Counted from the stretch's first letter, positions 1 through 7,789 are shown. The stretch: DNA of 11,504 bases from CAZDIO01 sp964505555 (GCA_964505555.1 CAZDIO010000159.1:1-11504); one strand, 5' to 3'. Program-made: numbers and translations. The notes: generated by a model from the sequence alone, not told the origin.

Positions 1-44
1 CAAATATAAAATCTATAGCTTACCGTTAATCATTTTGTTTTTTT

Positions 45-74
45 CGTTGCCCCCCCACCCAACGACAGAGAGAC
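45..74. repeat. probable degenerate copy of the palindromic repeat
   Basis: CGTTG at 45-49 and CAACG at 60-64 form short inverted arms around a C-rich centre. The 15 bases at 60-74 are the exact reverse complement of 6381-6395, the outer end of the repeat copy downstream of the VTT gene, including the CTCTCT portion outside the shared core. I infer an internally deleted remnant of the same family. It lies about 60 bases past the 3' end of the PaaH-like gene. No T-tract follows on either strand, so it does not look like a normal intrinsic terminator. The rest of 1-135 shows no gene. Confidence 0.5.
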
Positions 75-135
75 GATTTCTTGCCAGACCTAAAGTGGAA
101 CCGTTCTAGTGTAAGCGGTGTGTTGTTATAATAAA

Positions 136-1329
136 TCAACATGCAGTTGTTCCATAGAAGCTTTTCTTCTCCTGACAAAGCTTGCGAAGAAGTGGGCTCA
201 GGCGATAGCGATCTTCGTGGTATTCCTCCATTAACCGAGTCATCTCAGAAACAATACGTTCAAGTCCAATTTCATCTGCCCAGAGAAGAAGACCTTTTGG
301 ATAGTTGACCCCTTTGGTCATCGCTAAGTCGATGTCAGAGACTCCAGCTACACCTAAATACACCGCATCGGCAGCTTCATTGATGAGCATCGAAAGGATA
401 CGAAAAAATATCTGCTCTCCAAGGGCTTTGTCTTTTACCGGGGGAGGGTTTGTAGCTCCCTCATGATAATCATAAAAGCCGATATTTGTTTTTATCCCAA
501 ACCGTTTTGCTTCGATAAGTTGCTTTTGAAGAAGTGATGGGCGGTAGCGAGGATCGTAGTAGAACGCCTCAAACACGCTCTGGGTTACTTTGTAGTTTAC
601 ATCGTTACCGATAAAATCCATTAACTGAAACGGACCCATCTTAAACCCACCGATCTCAGTCATCGCCCAATCGATAGTGGGCACATCAGCAAGATTCTCT
701 TCGAGAATCCGTAACGCTTCACCGTAGTAAGGACGGGCTACCCGGTTAACGATAAATGCGGGGGTGTCTTTTGCAACAACCGTGGTCTTTCCCCACTCTG
801 TAAAAAGCGAAGTGCACTTCTGAACAGTTTCTGGACTCGTGCCAAGCCCGGCGATAACTTCCACAAGAGGCATCGCTGTTGCGGGATTAAAAAAGTGCGC
901 ACCAACAACCCGTCCCTGGTTTTTGCATGCTGCGCAGATTGCTGAAACTGAGAGTGAGGAGGTGTTTGTTGCAAGGATGCATTCTGAAGAGACGGCGGTT
1001 TCTAGCTCTGCAAATAATTTCTTTTTTATATCAAGATCTTCAACTACTGCTTCAATGATCAACGAGCAGAGGCTTAACTCACTAAGCGTTTCACAGGGAA
1101 CGATCTGATCAAGAAGTCGCATCAACTCTAGTTTTGTAAGCTTCCCTTTTGCCATCTGCCGCTCATAAATCTCTTCCAAGCGAGGTTTTGCTTTTTTTAG
1201 CACCTCTTGGTTGGCGTCGTAGAGAAATACCCGGTGTCCAAATCGAGCAGCAACCTGAACGATACCAATTCCCATCGTTCCAAGCCCGATAACACCGATA
1301 ACAGAACTTTTATTTAGTGTTTTTGCCAT
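136..1329 (-). CDS. 3-hydroxyacyl-CoA dehydrogenase, PaaH-like
   Basis: NAD-dependent oxidation of a 3-hydroxyacyl-CoA to the 3-oxoacyl-CoA in the cytoplasm. The 397 residues show a Rossmann glycine motif GLGTMG at 15-20, then NTSSLS at 122-127, GAHFFNPA with His145, Glu157 in MPLVEV, and Asn195 in the IVNRVARPYY stretch, matching the Ser-His-Glu-Asn set of the family. A first 3HCDH C-domain spans about 187-285 and a second about 304-390 (GVNYPKGLLLWADEIG). From memory the layout and wording match E. coli PaaH (3-hydroxyadipyl-CoA dehydrogenase), but the roughly 80-residue central segment of that protein is absent, giving 397 rather than about 475 residues. The start ATG overlaps the stop of the upstream hydratase gene by one base (TAATG), so translation is probably coupled. 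The family is secure. The true substrate (phenylacetate pathway or general beta-oxidation) is not. Confidence 0.93.
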   Translation of the reverse strand: MAKTLNKSSVIGVIGLGTMGIGIVQVAARFGHRVFLYDANQEVLKKAKPRLEEIYERQMAKGKLTKLELMRLLDQIVPCETLSELSLCSLIIEAVVEDLDIKKKLFAELETAVSSECILATNTSSLSVSAICAACKNQGRVVGAHFFNPATAMPLVEVIAGLGTSPETVQKCTSLFTEWGKTTVVAKDTPAFIVNRVARPYYGEALRILEENLADVPTIDWAMTEIGGFKMGPFQLMDFIGNDVNYKVTQSVFEAFYYDPRYRPSLLQKQLIEAKRFGIKTNIGFYDYHEGATNPPPVKDKALGEQIFFRILSMLINEAADAVYLGVAGVSDIDLAMTKGVNYPKGLLLWADEIGLERIVSEMTRLMEEYHEDRYRLSPLLRKLCQEKKSFYGTTAC

Positions 1330-2117
1330 TATCGTCCAATAAACCGTGGGGGGCGTTTTTCAAAGAATGCATTTAGTCCTTCAAGATAATCTTCTGTATT
1401 TCCTGCAAGCCGTTGCAGCTCCTCTTCGTAGAGGAGTTGCTCTCTGAGTGACTGAGAAAAGGAGCGGTTTAGAGCACGTTTTGTCAGTCCAAGTCCTGTT
1501 GTCGGCATGAGAGCGAGCTTTTTTGCAACCTCTAAAGCTTCAGATTGTAATTGTGCATCAGGACATACTTTATAGATAAGACCGATCTCAAACGCTTTTT
1601 GTGCAGAGAGCTTCTCTCCAAGCATCATCAATGAAGTAGCACGAGAAAATCCGATCAGTCTTGGAAGAAGAAAAGTTCCGCCGCTGTCTGGAATAAGTCC
1701 TACCTTTGAGAAGGCTTGAATGAAAGCGGCGCTTTCGCTCGCAAGAACAAGATCGCAGGCAAGGGCGAGGTTTGCACCGGCTCCTGCAGCGATTCCACCG
1801 ACAGCACAAACGAAAGGTTTCTCAATCTCCCGTATCCCAAGAATAATTGGGTTATATTGAGTGGCAACAATGTTTCCAAGATCGACCCGTTTTCCTCCTT
1901 GGGGAGTGGCTTCTTCCAGATCTTGGCCGGAAGAAAACGCTCGACCAGTTCCAGAGATCAGCACTGCACGAATCTCTTCGCTCTTTTTTACGGTATCAAG
2001 TGCGCTTTGGAACTCAAGCGCCATTTTTTTATTGAAACTATTAAGAACGTCGGGTCGGTTAAGTGAGATTTGGGCTACAGAGTTTTCAACTTTGAAGTTA
2101 AGGTGGAGATAGTCCAT
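1329..2117 (-). CDS. enoyl-CoA hydratase/isomerase, PaaG-like
   Basis: Crotonase-fold enzyme of 262 residues, a normal length for the family. Oxyanion-hole segments are FSSGQDL at 61-67 and GIAAGAGANLALACDL at 108-123. The position where classical hydratases carry the first catalytic Glu is non-acidic here, and the second acid is Asp144 in GLIPDSGGTFLLPRL. That pattern, and the ending RLAGNTEDYLEGLNAFFEKR, are typical of PaaG (epoxyphenylacetyl-CoA isomerase) and delta3,delta2-enoyl-CoA isomerase-type members. It is first in a two-gene unit with the PaaH-like dehydrogenase, and that pairing supports consecutive steps on the same acyl-CoA. No paaA-E or paaK genes are in the window, so a phenylacetate role is inference. 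An isomerase/hydratase in other acyl-CoA degradation is equally possible. No clear Shine-Dalgarno precedes the ATG at 2117. Confidence 0.92.
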   Translation of the reverse strand: MDYLHLNFKVENSVAQISLNRPDVLNSFNKKMALEFQSALDTVKKSEEIRAVLISGTGRAFSSGQDLEEATPQGGKRVDLGNIVATQYNPIILGIREIEKPFVCAVGGIAAGAGANLALACDLVLASESAAFIQAFSKVGLIPDSGGTFLLPRLIGFSRATSLMMLGEKLSAQKAFEIGLIYKVCPDAQLQSEALEVAKKLALMPTTGLGLTKRALNRSFSQSLREQLLYEEELQRLAGNTEDYLEGLNAFFEKRPPRFIGR

Positions 2118-2303
2118 CGAGGGTAATAATAAGTAGTGTATTGTTTTGATCCACGTAAGAAGCGTGTCAATATATGCCCAAATATATCAACAAAGCAAAA
2201 AACCTACGGATTGAGTATGTTACTAGGAAATTGATTTCAAGGGTAGAAACTTATATTCAGTTGAAACTTTCATAGTAGCGGTTCTCTCGGTTTCGAGGGA
2301 AAG

Positions 2304-2318
2304 GTATTTCCGAAATAC
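2304..2318. promoter_or_regulatory. small dyad, possible operator
   Basis: GTATTT, a three-base centre CCG, and AAATAC form a perfect 6-bp inverted repeat between the divergent acyl-CoA units. The size suits a dimeric regulator such as a TetR/FadR-type protein. No regulator gene is nearby and the assignment is inference. Confidence 0.25.
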
Positions 2319-2335
2319 AAATGTAAGGGATGCGG

Positions 2336-2359
2336 TATTGTTTAACAATATTGTCTAAC
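2336..2359. promoter_or_regulatory. overlapping dyad and direct repeat at the E1 start
   Basis: TATTGTT-T-AACAATA (2336-2350) is a perfect 7-bp inverted repeat with a one-base centre. It overlaps the palindrome ACAATATTGT (2345-2354). The same stretch is also a direct repeat, ATTGTTTAAC (2337-2346) and ATTGTCTAAC (2350-2359), with one mismatch. It ends one base before the ATG at 2361, where a ribosome binding site would be expected and none is seen. A protein bound here would block initiation or early transcription. Confidence 0.35.
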
Positions 2360-2360
2360 G

Positions 2361-4433
2361 ATGGGTCTGATGAAAGACGACTTTGATTGGAGAGAGGTTC
2401 TTCGGCTTGTTTTTACATCTCGTGCGATCGATCGCATTGAAGAGACGGAGTTACACCCACAAAAGAAAGTTCTCTATCAGTTTTCAGCTCGTGGACATGA
2501 TGTCGCGCAGATCATCCTCGGACTGCACCTTACCCATCAACATGATGGGGTCAGTGCATACTACCGGAGTCGACCGATACTTCTTGCCCTTGGATTAAAT
2601 CTTGAAGATGCGTTTGCCTCACCGATGGCCAAGCGGGGAGGATTTAGTGATGGGCGAGATATCGGAGTGGTTTGTAATTTACCACCTCAGAAATCAGCAA
2701 CCGTTCTTCCGATGGCGGGAGATGTTGGCTCGCAATTTACTCCCGCAGCAGGATGGGCACAGGCGGTTCGGTACCGTGGAAAAGAGTTGGGCGAGAAAGA
2801 TTACGAAATGGCGATTGCTGCGGTGCTTGCGGGGGAAGGTGCTGTTGCGACAAACGGTTTTTGGTCTGCATTGACCATCGCCACCACAGAAAAGCTACCG
2901 ATGTTATTTTACATCGAAGATAATTCCTATGCGATCTCTGTTCCTGGGGAGAAGCAAACACCGGGTGGAAATATCGCTAAAAATTTAGCCTCATTTACAA
3001 ACCTCTTTCTCCTTGAAGGAGATGGCACAAACCCTGAAGAATCTCAGTTCCTGATTAAAAAAGCAGTGCAGCATACCCGACAAGGAACGGGACCTGCGTT
3101 ATTGCGACTGACACTGCCCCGACTCTCTGGGCACTCTGGGCAGGACACTCAGGGATATAAGCCGGCAGGACTTGTTGAAAAGGAGCGCACAAACGATCCC
3201 CTTCAGAAACTCAATTCGTTTCTTGTTCCAAAAATCATATCAAAAAAAGAATGGGATCAGATTGAAGCAGATGCTGAGAGTGCTGTTCAAGAAGCGCTGC
3301 AGTTGGCGCTCAAGCGTGGCGAGCCCGCATCGGAGAATATTTTCCGGCATGTTTTTTGTGAACGAAAAAAAGATGGTGCAGTAGAGGTTCAGCACTGCGG
3401 GGGGTTAGCACCCTCTGGACATAAGTTTCCAGTACACACCGTTGTTTCCGATCCTGAGCCAACACGAATTAATATGCTCACAGCCATCCGCCGCACATTG
3501 GAAGTGGAATTAAAAACCAATCCCAAAGTGCTTGTGTTTGGTGAAGATATCGGTCCTAAGGGGGGAGTTCATGCCGCAACGATGGGTCTTCAAGAAACGT
3601 TTGGGGCGAGCCGGGTATTTGATACAAGCCTCTCTGAAGAGGGGATCATCGGACGGGCAGTAGGGATGGCGTTGTGTGGGTTGATGCCTGTTTCAGAGAT
3701 TCAGTTTCGAAAGTATGCCGATCCCGCAACGGAACAACTCCATAACTGTGGAACCGTTCGTTGGCGAACAGCAAATCGCTTTGCATGCCCGATCGTTGTT
3801 CGGATGCCGGGGGGATTTAGTAAGTGTGGAGATCCTTGGCATAGTGAGTGTGATGAGGTTGAGTTTGCCCATGCGATCGGTTTTCAGGTAGCGTTTCCTT
3901 CAAATGCGGAGGATGCCGTAGGGCTTCTTCGTGCCGCGATGAGAAGTAATAATCCGACGATCTTTTTTGAGCACCGACATCTCTATGATGCAGCGTGGGC
4001 AAGAAGGCCTTACCCGGGGGATTCTTTTGTGGTCGAATTTGGAAAGGCGAAACTGGTCAGTGAGGGAACAGCAATTACCATTGTTACCTGGGGAGCGATG
4101 GTAGAGCGGTGTGAAGAGGCAGTAAGAGAAGCACAAGTCTCAGCAGATATCTTAGATTTACGAACGATTATGCCATGGGATAAGGAGGCGGTGCTTCGGT
4201 CAGTGCAAAAAACAAGACGGGTGATCATCGTTCATGAAGATGGGCTTACCGCGGGGTTTGGTGCGGAGGTAAGCGCGACGATCGCCAAAGAAGCGTTTCT
4301 TAATCTTGATGCTCCGATCGATAGGGTGGCAACTCCAGATCTTCCAATCCCCTATAATGTGAACTTAATGGAAGCAGTTGTTCCCACTGTTTCTCGAATT
4401 AAAAAGGCGGTTCTTGATACGGTTCAATTTTAA
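2361..4433 (+). CDS. fused 2-oxo acid dehydrogenase E1 alpha-beta (branched-chain type)
   Basis: Thiamine-diphosphate enzyme that decarboxylates a 2-oxo acid and acylates the lipoyl group of E2. The 690 residues carry E1alpha (about 10-330) and E1beta (about 368-690) on one chain, with a short linker around 335-365. E1alpha has GEGA at 158-161 and EDNSYAIS at 186-193 as the ThDP/metal site. The Glu in GEGA and YAIS are the branched-chain E1alpha form, where pyruvate enzymes usually have GDGA. The RLSGHSGQD loop (254-262) matches the His-Ser phosphorylation-loop region. E1beta has FGEDIG (393-398), DTSLSEEGIIG (421-431), EIQF (446-449), His494 in WHSE and FFEHRHLY (535-542). The E2 gene follows 11 bases downstream. 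Specificity for branched-chain rather than other 2-oxo acids is a motif-based inference. ATG 2361 lacks a Shine-Dalgarno, and ATG 2370 in the same frame is an alternative. Confidence 0.93.
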   Translation: MGLMKDDFDWREVLRLVFTSRAIDRIEETELHPQKKVLYQFSARGHDVAQIILGLHLTHQHDGVSAYYRSRPILLALGLNLEDAFASPMAKRGGFSDGRDIGVVCNLPPQKSATVLPMAGDVGSQFTPAAGWAQAVRYRGKELGEKDYEMAIAAVLAGEGAVATNGFWSALTIATTEKLPMLFYIEDNSYAISVPGEKQTPGGNIAKNLASFTNLFLLEGDGTNPEESQFLIKKAVQHTRQGTGPALLRLTLPRLSGHSGQDTQGYKPAGLVEKERTNDPLQKLNSFLVPKIISKKEWDQIEADAESAVQEALQLALKRGEPASENIFRHVFCERKKDGAVEVQHCGGLAPSGHKFPVHTVVSDPEPTRINMLTAIRRTLEVELKTNPKVLVFGEDIGPKGGVHAATMGLQETFGASRVFDTSLSEEGIIGRAVGMALCGLMPVSEIQFRKYADPATEQLHNCGTVRWRTANRFACPIVVRMPGGFSKCGDPWHSECDEVEFAHAIGFQVAFPSNAEDAVGLLRAAMRSNNPTIFFEHRHLYDAAWARRPYPGDSFVVEFGKAKLVSEGTAITIVTWGAMVERCEEAVREAQVSADILDLRTIMPWDKEAVLRSVQKTRRVIIVHEDGLTAGFGAEVSATIAKEAFLNLDAPIDRVATPDLPIPYNVNLMEAVVPTVSRIKKAVLDTVQF

Positions 4434-4444
4434 GGTAACCACCT

Positions 4445-5548
4445 ATGAGTCAACTTGTTGATATCCTCATGCCCTCTTCTGATCAGGAAGGAACGATCTC
4501 GGTAATTGCTACCTGGCTAAAGAAAGTTGGAGATACGGTCGCTCTCCATGAGCCACTGTTAGAGATTAATACCGACAAAGTTACGATTGAAGTTCCTTCT
4601 CCTGTTGGCGGGGTACTAAAAGAGATTTTGAAAAAAGTTGAAGATGAGGTCAACGCCGGTGAGGTGCTTGGACGGGTGGAGCAGAGTGATGCTTTACGAT
4701 CTGCAGAAGGAATGGAGGAGTTAAGTCCGGCGGTAAAGAAGCTCCTTAAGGAACATAAAATTAGCCACACAAAAGTTCAGGGAACGGGGCGCGGTGGGCG
4801 AATTACGCACCAAGATGTACTTCAGTATCTTGAAAAGCAAAATCAAAGTACGACAAGTTCGTTTTTGAAAAAAGTACCTCATACTCCGATGAGAAAACGG
4901 ATCGCCGAACACATGGTGCAGAGTGCGCTCAAGACCGCACCCCATGTAACGGCTGTTTTTGAAGCGGATCTTTCGCGGGTTATTGCTCACCGGGAGGAAC
5001 ATAAAGAGGAGTTTCAAAAGCAGGGGGTAAAGTTAACCCTCAGTGCCTACTTCTTAAAAGCGATCGTGGAAGGGGTGAAGGTTGTGCCGGAAGTTAATAG
5101 CCGGTTTACCGAGAGCGAGCTTGAAGTGTACTTCGATGTCAATATCGGAGTTGCCGTGGCAGTAAAAGATGGATTGATCGTCCCCGTAATTCCCCATGCT
5201 CAGAATCTTGACCTTTTGGGACTTGCAAAAGAGCTTGATCGGGTAACGACGAAGGGTCGAAATGAGGATCTAAAAGCAGAAGATCTAAGAAACGCAACTT
5301 TTACGATGACCAATCACGGGGTGAGTGGAAGTTTGATTGCCACACCGATCATTCATCAACCACAGAGTGCGATTCTTGGTATTGGAAAACTTGAAAAAAG
5401 AGCGATCGTCAAAGAGGAAAACGGTAAAGACGTTATCGTTTCTCGACCGATGGTCTATGTGACGTTGACGATTGATCACCGCGCGCTTGATGGATTTCAA
5501 GCAAATACCTTTCTTGTCAAGTTTGTTGAGACACTTGAGAAGTGGTAA
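4445..5548 (+). CDS. dihydrolipoamide acyltransferase E2
   Basis: Core subunit of a 2-oxo acid dehydrogenase complex. It carries the acyl group on a lipoyl arm and transfers it to CoA. The 367 residues hold one lipoyl domain (1-78, lipoyl Lys45 in INTDKVTIEVPSP), a peripheral-subunit-binding domain (about 92-130, with GTGRGGRITHQDV), and the catalytic domain (about 142-367). The catalytic domain ends in DHRALDG with His345 and Asp349, and NHGVSGSL at 290-297 lines the active site. It is compact: one lipoyl domain and short linkers, against about 400-430 residues in typical E2s. AAGGT just before the ATG is a fair Shine-Dalgarno, and the 11-base gap from E1 indicates one operon. Catalytic-domain wording resembles succinyltransferase E2s too, so the acyl specificity must be judged with the E1. 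No E3 gene lies in the window. Confidence 0.94.
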   Translation: MSQLVDILMPSSDQEGTISVIATWLKKVGDTVALHEPLLEINTDKVTIEVPSPVGGVLKEILKKVEDEVNAGEVLGRVEQSDALRSAEGMEELSPAVKKLLKEHKISHTKVQGTGRGGRITHQDVLQYLEKQNQSTTSSFLKKVPHTPMRKRIAEHMVQSALKTAPHVTAVFEADLSRVIAHREEHKEEFQKQGVKLTLSAYFLKAIVEGVKVVPEVNSRFTESELEVYFDVNIGVAVAVKDGLIVPVIPHAQNLDLLGLAKELDRVTTKGRNEDLKAEDLRNATFTMTNHGVSGSLIATPIIHQPQSAILGIGKLEKRAIVKEENGKDVIVSRPMVYVTLTIDHRALDGFQANTFLVKFVETLEKW

Positions 5549-5655
5549 CTCATTTCCCTCTCTAAAGAACCGGTTCGAAGCGACAGGTGCTTTTATTCGT
5601 TGTTAAGTGATGCCAATCATTTATTGATAACGATATGTAGATTTATTAATCCTTC

Positions 5656-6354
5656 ATGAGAAAAAAAATTGTTCTTTTAATATTAGTCCTCCTCTTCTTG
5701 GGGACAACAAGCGCAGCGATTTTCTTGTTTTCTGAAAATGTTCAGCTCAGAAGCGAGGTGATTCATTGGAGCGCTGAGAATCGATCGTTGTCTCTTTTTC
5801 TCTTTATTGCGGCATATGTACTTTCTTGTGTTTTTCTTATTCCCGGCTTTGTTCTTACTTATTTAGCCGGAGCAATGTTTGGAATTATAAAAGGGACGAT
5901 GGTTGTTTCTTCCGGTGTAATCCTTGGTGCGGGAGTGGTGTTTCTTCTAGGAAGGTACTTGGGAAGAGATTGGGTAGAGAGAAAAATTCGTAATGATCGG
6001 AGATTTCAGGAACTTGATCAGGCGATCGCCGCAGAGAGTTGGAAGCTTGTCCTCCTTGTTCGTCTCTGTCCAGTATTTCCGTTTCGGCTTTGTAACTATC
6101 TGTTTAGTGTTACGAATATCACCTTTCGATCATATCTTATTGGAACGTGGTTGGGGACACTGCCTTCGGCGTTTACGTATGTTTACATCGGTGCATTAGT
6201 GGGTGCTCTGGGGGATTTTAGTGTAGTTGCAGAAACAAGTGAGGTAAAATACGCAAAGAATATCCTTCTTATTTCTGGAGCAGTGGCGCTCCTTATTCTT
6301 CTGTTTTTCTTAGGTCGGATTTCAAAAGCTATACTTTTTAAAGATCGAGTGTAG
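5656..6354 (+). CDS. TVP38/TMEM64 (VTT/DedA-like) membrane protein
   Basis: Integral inner-membrane protein of 232 residues, a usual length for the family. Hydrophobic segments lie near 5-25, 45-65, 66-98 (re-entrant type), 129-150, 160-185 and 202-220. Family marks are the GAMFG...G block (72-80), LLGRYLGRDWVERK (97-110), and RLCPVFPFRLCNYLFSVTN (136-154), in which the Arg-Pro-Pro-Asn pattern is kept but the glycine usually following NYL(F/L) is Ser151. Related proteins are linked to lipid scrambling or transport of polyprenyl/phospholipid and to membrane homeostasis, and the substrate of this one is unknown. It lies 107 bases after the E2 gene and ends about 25 bases before a palindromic repeat, so it is probably transcribed alone. 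No Shine-Dalgarno is seen at ATG 5656. Confidence 0.88.
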   Translation: MRKKIVLLILVLLFLGTTSAAIFLFSENVQLRSEVIHWSAENRSLSLFLFIAAYVLSCVFLIPGFVLTYLAGAMFGIIKGTMVVSSGVILGAGVVFLLGRYLGRDWVERKIRNDRRFQELDQAIAAESWKLVLLVRLCPVFPFRLCNYLFSVTNITFRSYLIGTWLGTLPSAFTYVYIGALVGALGDFSVVAETSEVKYAKNILLISGAVALLILLFFLGRISKAILFKDRV

Positions 6355-6379
6355 TCGTTTGAAGAGAGAACTGGATAGT

Positions 6380-6514
6380 TGTCTCTCTGTCGTTGCGAGC
6401 CGGGAGGCCCGGCCGCCGGGCGAAGCGAAGCAATCTAGAACCCTCATTTGTAGTATGAGATTGCTTCGCGGAGTTTACCCAGAGCGGAGCGTGGGGCTCG
6501 CAACGACAGAGACA
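6380..6514. repeat. palindromic MITE-like repeat, copy 1
   Basis: The outer inverted ends share TCTGTCGTTGCGAGCC (6386-6401) with its complement at 6495-6510, and TGTCTCT/AGAGACA extends them with a two-base slip. The inner arms are GCGAAGCAATCT (6425-6436) and its complement (6458-6469). A GC-rich segment (about 6400-6424) lies in the left arm. The reverse complement of the copy at 10119-10220 aligns along nearly the whole left half, including the GC-rich segment and ...GAACCCTCAT. Small open frames across it come from the repeat and are not counted as genes. No transposase is nearby, so it would be non-autonomous or a structural repeat. Confidence 0.85.
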
Positions 6515-6599
6515 TTCATAATTCAAAGGTTTAATTGGGTTGATGCTGGAATCTTCCGCTCTAGTTGTGCTAATCATAGCGCATAAAGTTTCAATAAGT

Positions 6600-6604
6600 G
6601 AGGT
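6600..6604 (+). promoter_or_regulatory. ribosome binding site of purT
   Basis: GAGGT ends three bases before ATG 6608, a rather tight spacing, and supports that start. The ATG also gives the residue numbering seen in E. coli PurT. Confidence 0.6.
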
Positions 6605-6607
6605 GTT

Positions 6608-7789
6608 ATGGTTAGTATTGGAACCCCTTTTTCAGAGTCTGCTACAAAAGTCCTTCTCTGTGGCTCGGGTGAATTAGGCAAAGAGGTAGTCATTGAGCTT
6701 CAACGTTTAGGGGTTGAGGTTATTGCTGTTGACCGATACGAAAATGCTCCGGCGATGCAAGTTGCCGATCGAGCTCATGTGATTTCGATGCTTGATGGAG
6801 AAGCGCTTCGGAACGTTATCAAAAAAGAAGTTCCTGATTTTATCGTTCCTGAGATTGAAGCGATCGCTACCGATGTCCTTGTTGATTTAGAAAAAGAGGG
6901 TTTTACGGTGATTCCAACCGCGCGAGCAGCAAAACTTACGATGAACCGGGAGGGAATTCGACGACTTGCCGCAGAGGAATTGAAATTAAAAACCTCTCCT
7001 TACCATTTTGCAGATTCTGAAACGAGCTGCCGTGAGGCTGTAGCGCAACTTGGCTTTCCCTGTGTGGTCAAGCCGATTATGAGCTCCTCGGGGAAGGGGC
7101 AGAGCGTTGTTTGGAAGGAGAGTGATATCGAGAGTGCATGGAAGTATGCACAACTTGGGGGACGTGCGGGTCAGGGGAGGGTAATTATCGAAGGGTTTGT
7201 AGATTTTGATTACGAGATAACACTGCTGACAGTTCGCCACGCGCAAGGAACAAGCTTTTGTGAGCCGATCGGACACAGGCAGGTCGATGGAGATTATCGA
7301 GAATCATGGCAACCCCATCCGATGAGTCCACGTGCGCTTCAGGAAGGAAAAACTATTGCAAAAAAGGTAACCGATAGCCTTGGTGGTCGGGGAATCTTTG
7401 GAGTGGAGCTTTTTGTAAAAGGTGATGAAGTGTACTTTAGTGAGGTATCTCCACGCCCGCATGATACGGGGATGGTGACGATGATCTCTCAAGATCTCTC
7501 TCAGTTTGCTCTTCATGCACGTGCGATTCTTGGTCTCCCGATCCCGGCGATTCGTTCCTTTGGACCGAGCGCCTCTTCTGTCATTTTGGTTGATGGAGAA
7601 AGTAGCAACGTGAGATTTGGAAATTTAGAAGAGGTGCTTCACCGGCCAGACACCCAACTTCGGTTATTTGGAAAGCCAGAGGTAAAGGGTCATCGTAGGA
7701 TGGGCGTTGTTCTTGCCCGTGGGGAGAGTATTGAAGAGGCAAGAGAGAAAGCAAATACTTCTGTGGCTGCTGTTCAGATAGAGCTCTAA
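6608..7789 (+). CDS. purT: formate-dependent GAR transformylase PurT
   Basis: Makes formyl-glycinamide ribonucleotide from GAR, formate and ATP in de novo purine synthesis, a folate-independent alternative to PurN. It is a cytosolic ATP-grasp enzyme. The 393 residues match the family's usual length. Visible motifs are CGSGELGKE (18-26, with Glu22), Glu82 in VPEIEAI, the SSSGKGQ loop (159-165), Glu267 in GVELF, Glu279 in FSEVSPRPHDTGMVT, and Asp286. From memory, Glu22, Glu82, Glu267, Glu279 and Asp286 fall at the same numbers as in E. coli PurT, so the protein is colinear and the start is right. The gene stands alone, without other purine genes beside it. No PurR-like or riboswitch element is visible upstream. 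The identification is close to certain. Confidence 0.97.
   Translation: MVSIGTPFSESATKVLLCGSGELGKEVVIELQRLGVEVIAVDRYENAPAMQVADRAHVISMLDGEALRNVIKKEVPDFIVPEIEAIATDVLVDLEKEGFTVIPTARAAKLTMNREGIRRLAAEELKLKTSPYHFADSETSCREAVAQLGFPCVVKPIMSSSGKGQSVVWKESDIESAWKYAQLGGRAGQGRVIIEGFVDFDYEITLLTVRHAQGTSFCEPIGHRQVDGDYRESWQPHPMSPRALQEGKTIAKKVTDSLGGRGIFGVELFVKGDEVYFSEVSPRPHDTGMVTMISQDLSQFALHARAILGLPIPAIRSFGPSASSVILVDGESSNVRFGNLEEVLHRPDTQLRLFGKPEVKGHRRMGVVLARGESIEEAREKANTSVAAVQIEL

Larger units (their letters stand above)
2118..2360. promoter_or_regulatory. divergent intergenic region
   Basis: These 243 bases separate the PaaG-like gene (minus) from the E1 gene (plus) and should hold both promoters. On the minus strand TTGACA (complement of 2165-2170) is a fair -35, but no good -10 sits at the usual spacing. 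On the plus strand TTGATT near 2231 and TATATT near 2252 are AT-rich candidates with a short spacer. A 15-base dyad at 2304-2318 (GTATTT/AAATAC arms) and further symmetry at 2336-2359 suggest regulator binding. I see no small gene or RNA here. Confidence 0.4.

Noticed and set aside
45..64. CGTTG/CAACG arms as an intrinsic terminator for the PaaH-like gene
   Set aside because: The stem is only 5 bp and no T-tract follows on the minus strand. Better explained as a repeat remnant.
1716..2112. Plus-strand frames opposite the PaaG-like gene
   Set aside because: Three overlapping frames with no protein character, opposite a clear crotonase gene.
3900..4228. Minus-strand open frames inside the E1beta part
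   Set aside because: Shadow of a strongly supported gene, with no start signals and no recognisable protein features.
5549..5655. GAACCGGTTC palindrome (5567-5576) and weak imperfect stem near 5599-5633 after the E2 gene
   Set aside because: A 10-bp palindrome with no T-tract, and the larger stem needs several mismatches and unequal arms. Too weak to call a terminator or operator.
6359..6586. Small open frames on both strands across the repeat (also 10126-10308)
   Set aside because: They come from palindromic repeat sequence, have no ribosome site, and encode Arg/Ser-rich translations without domain features.
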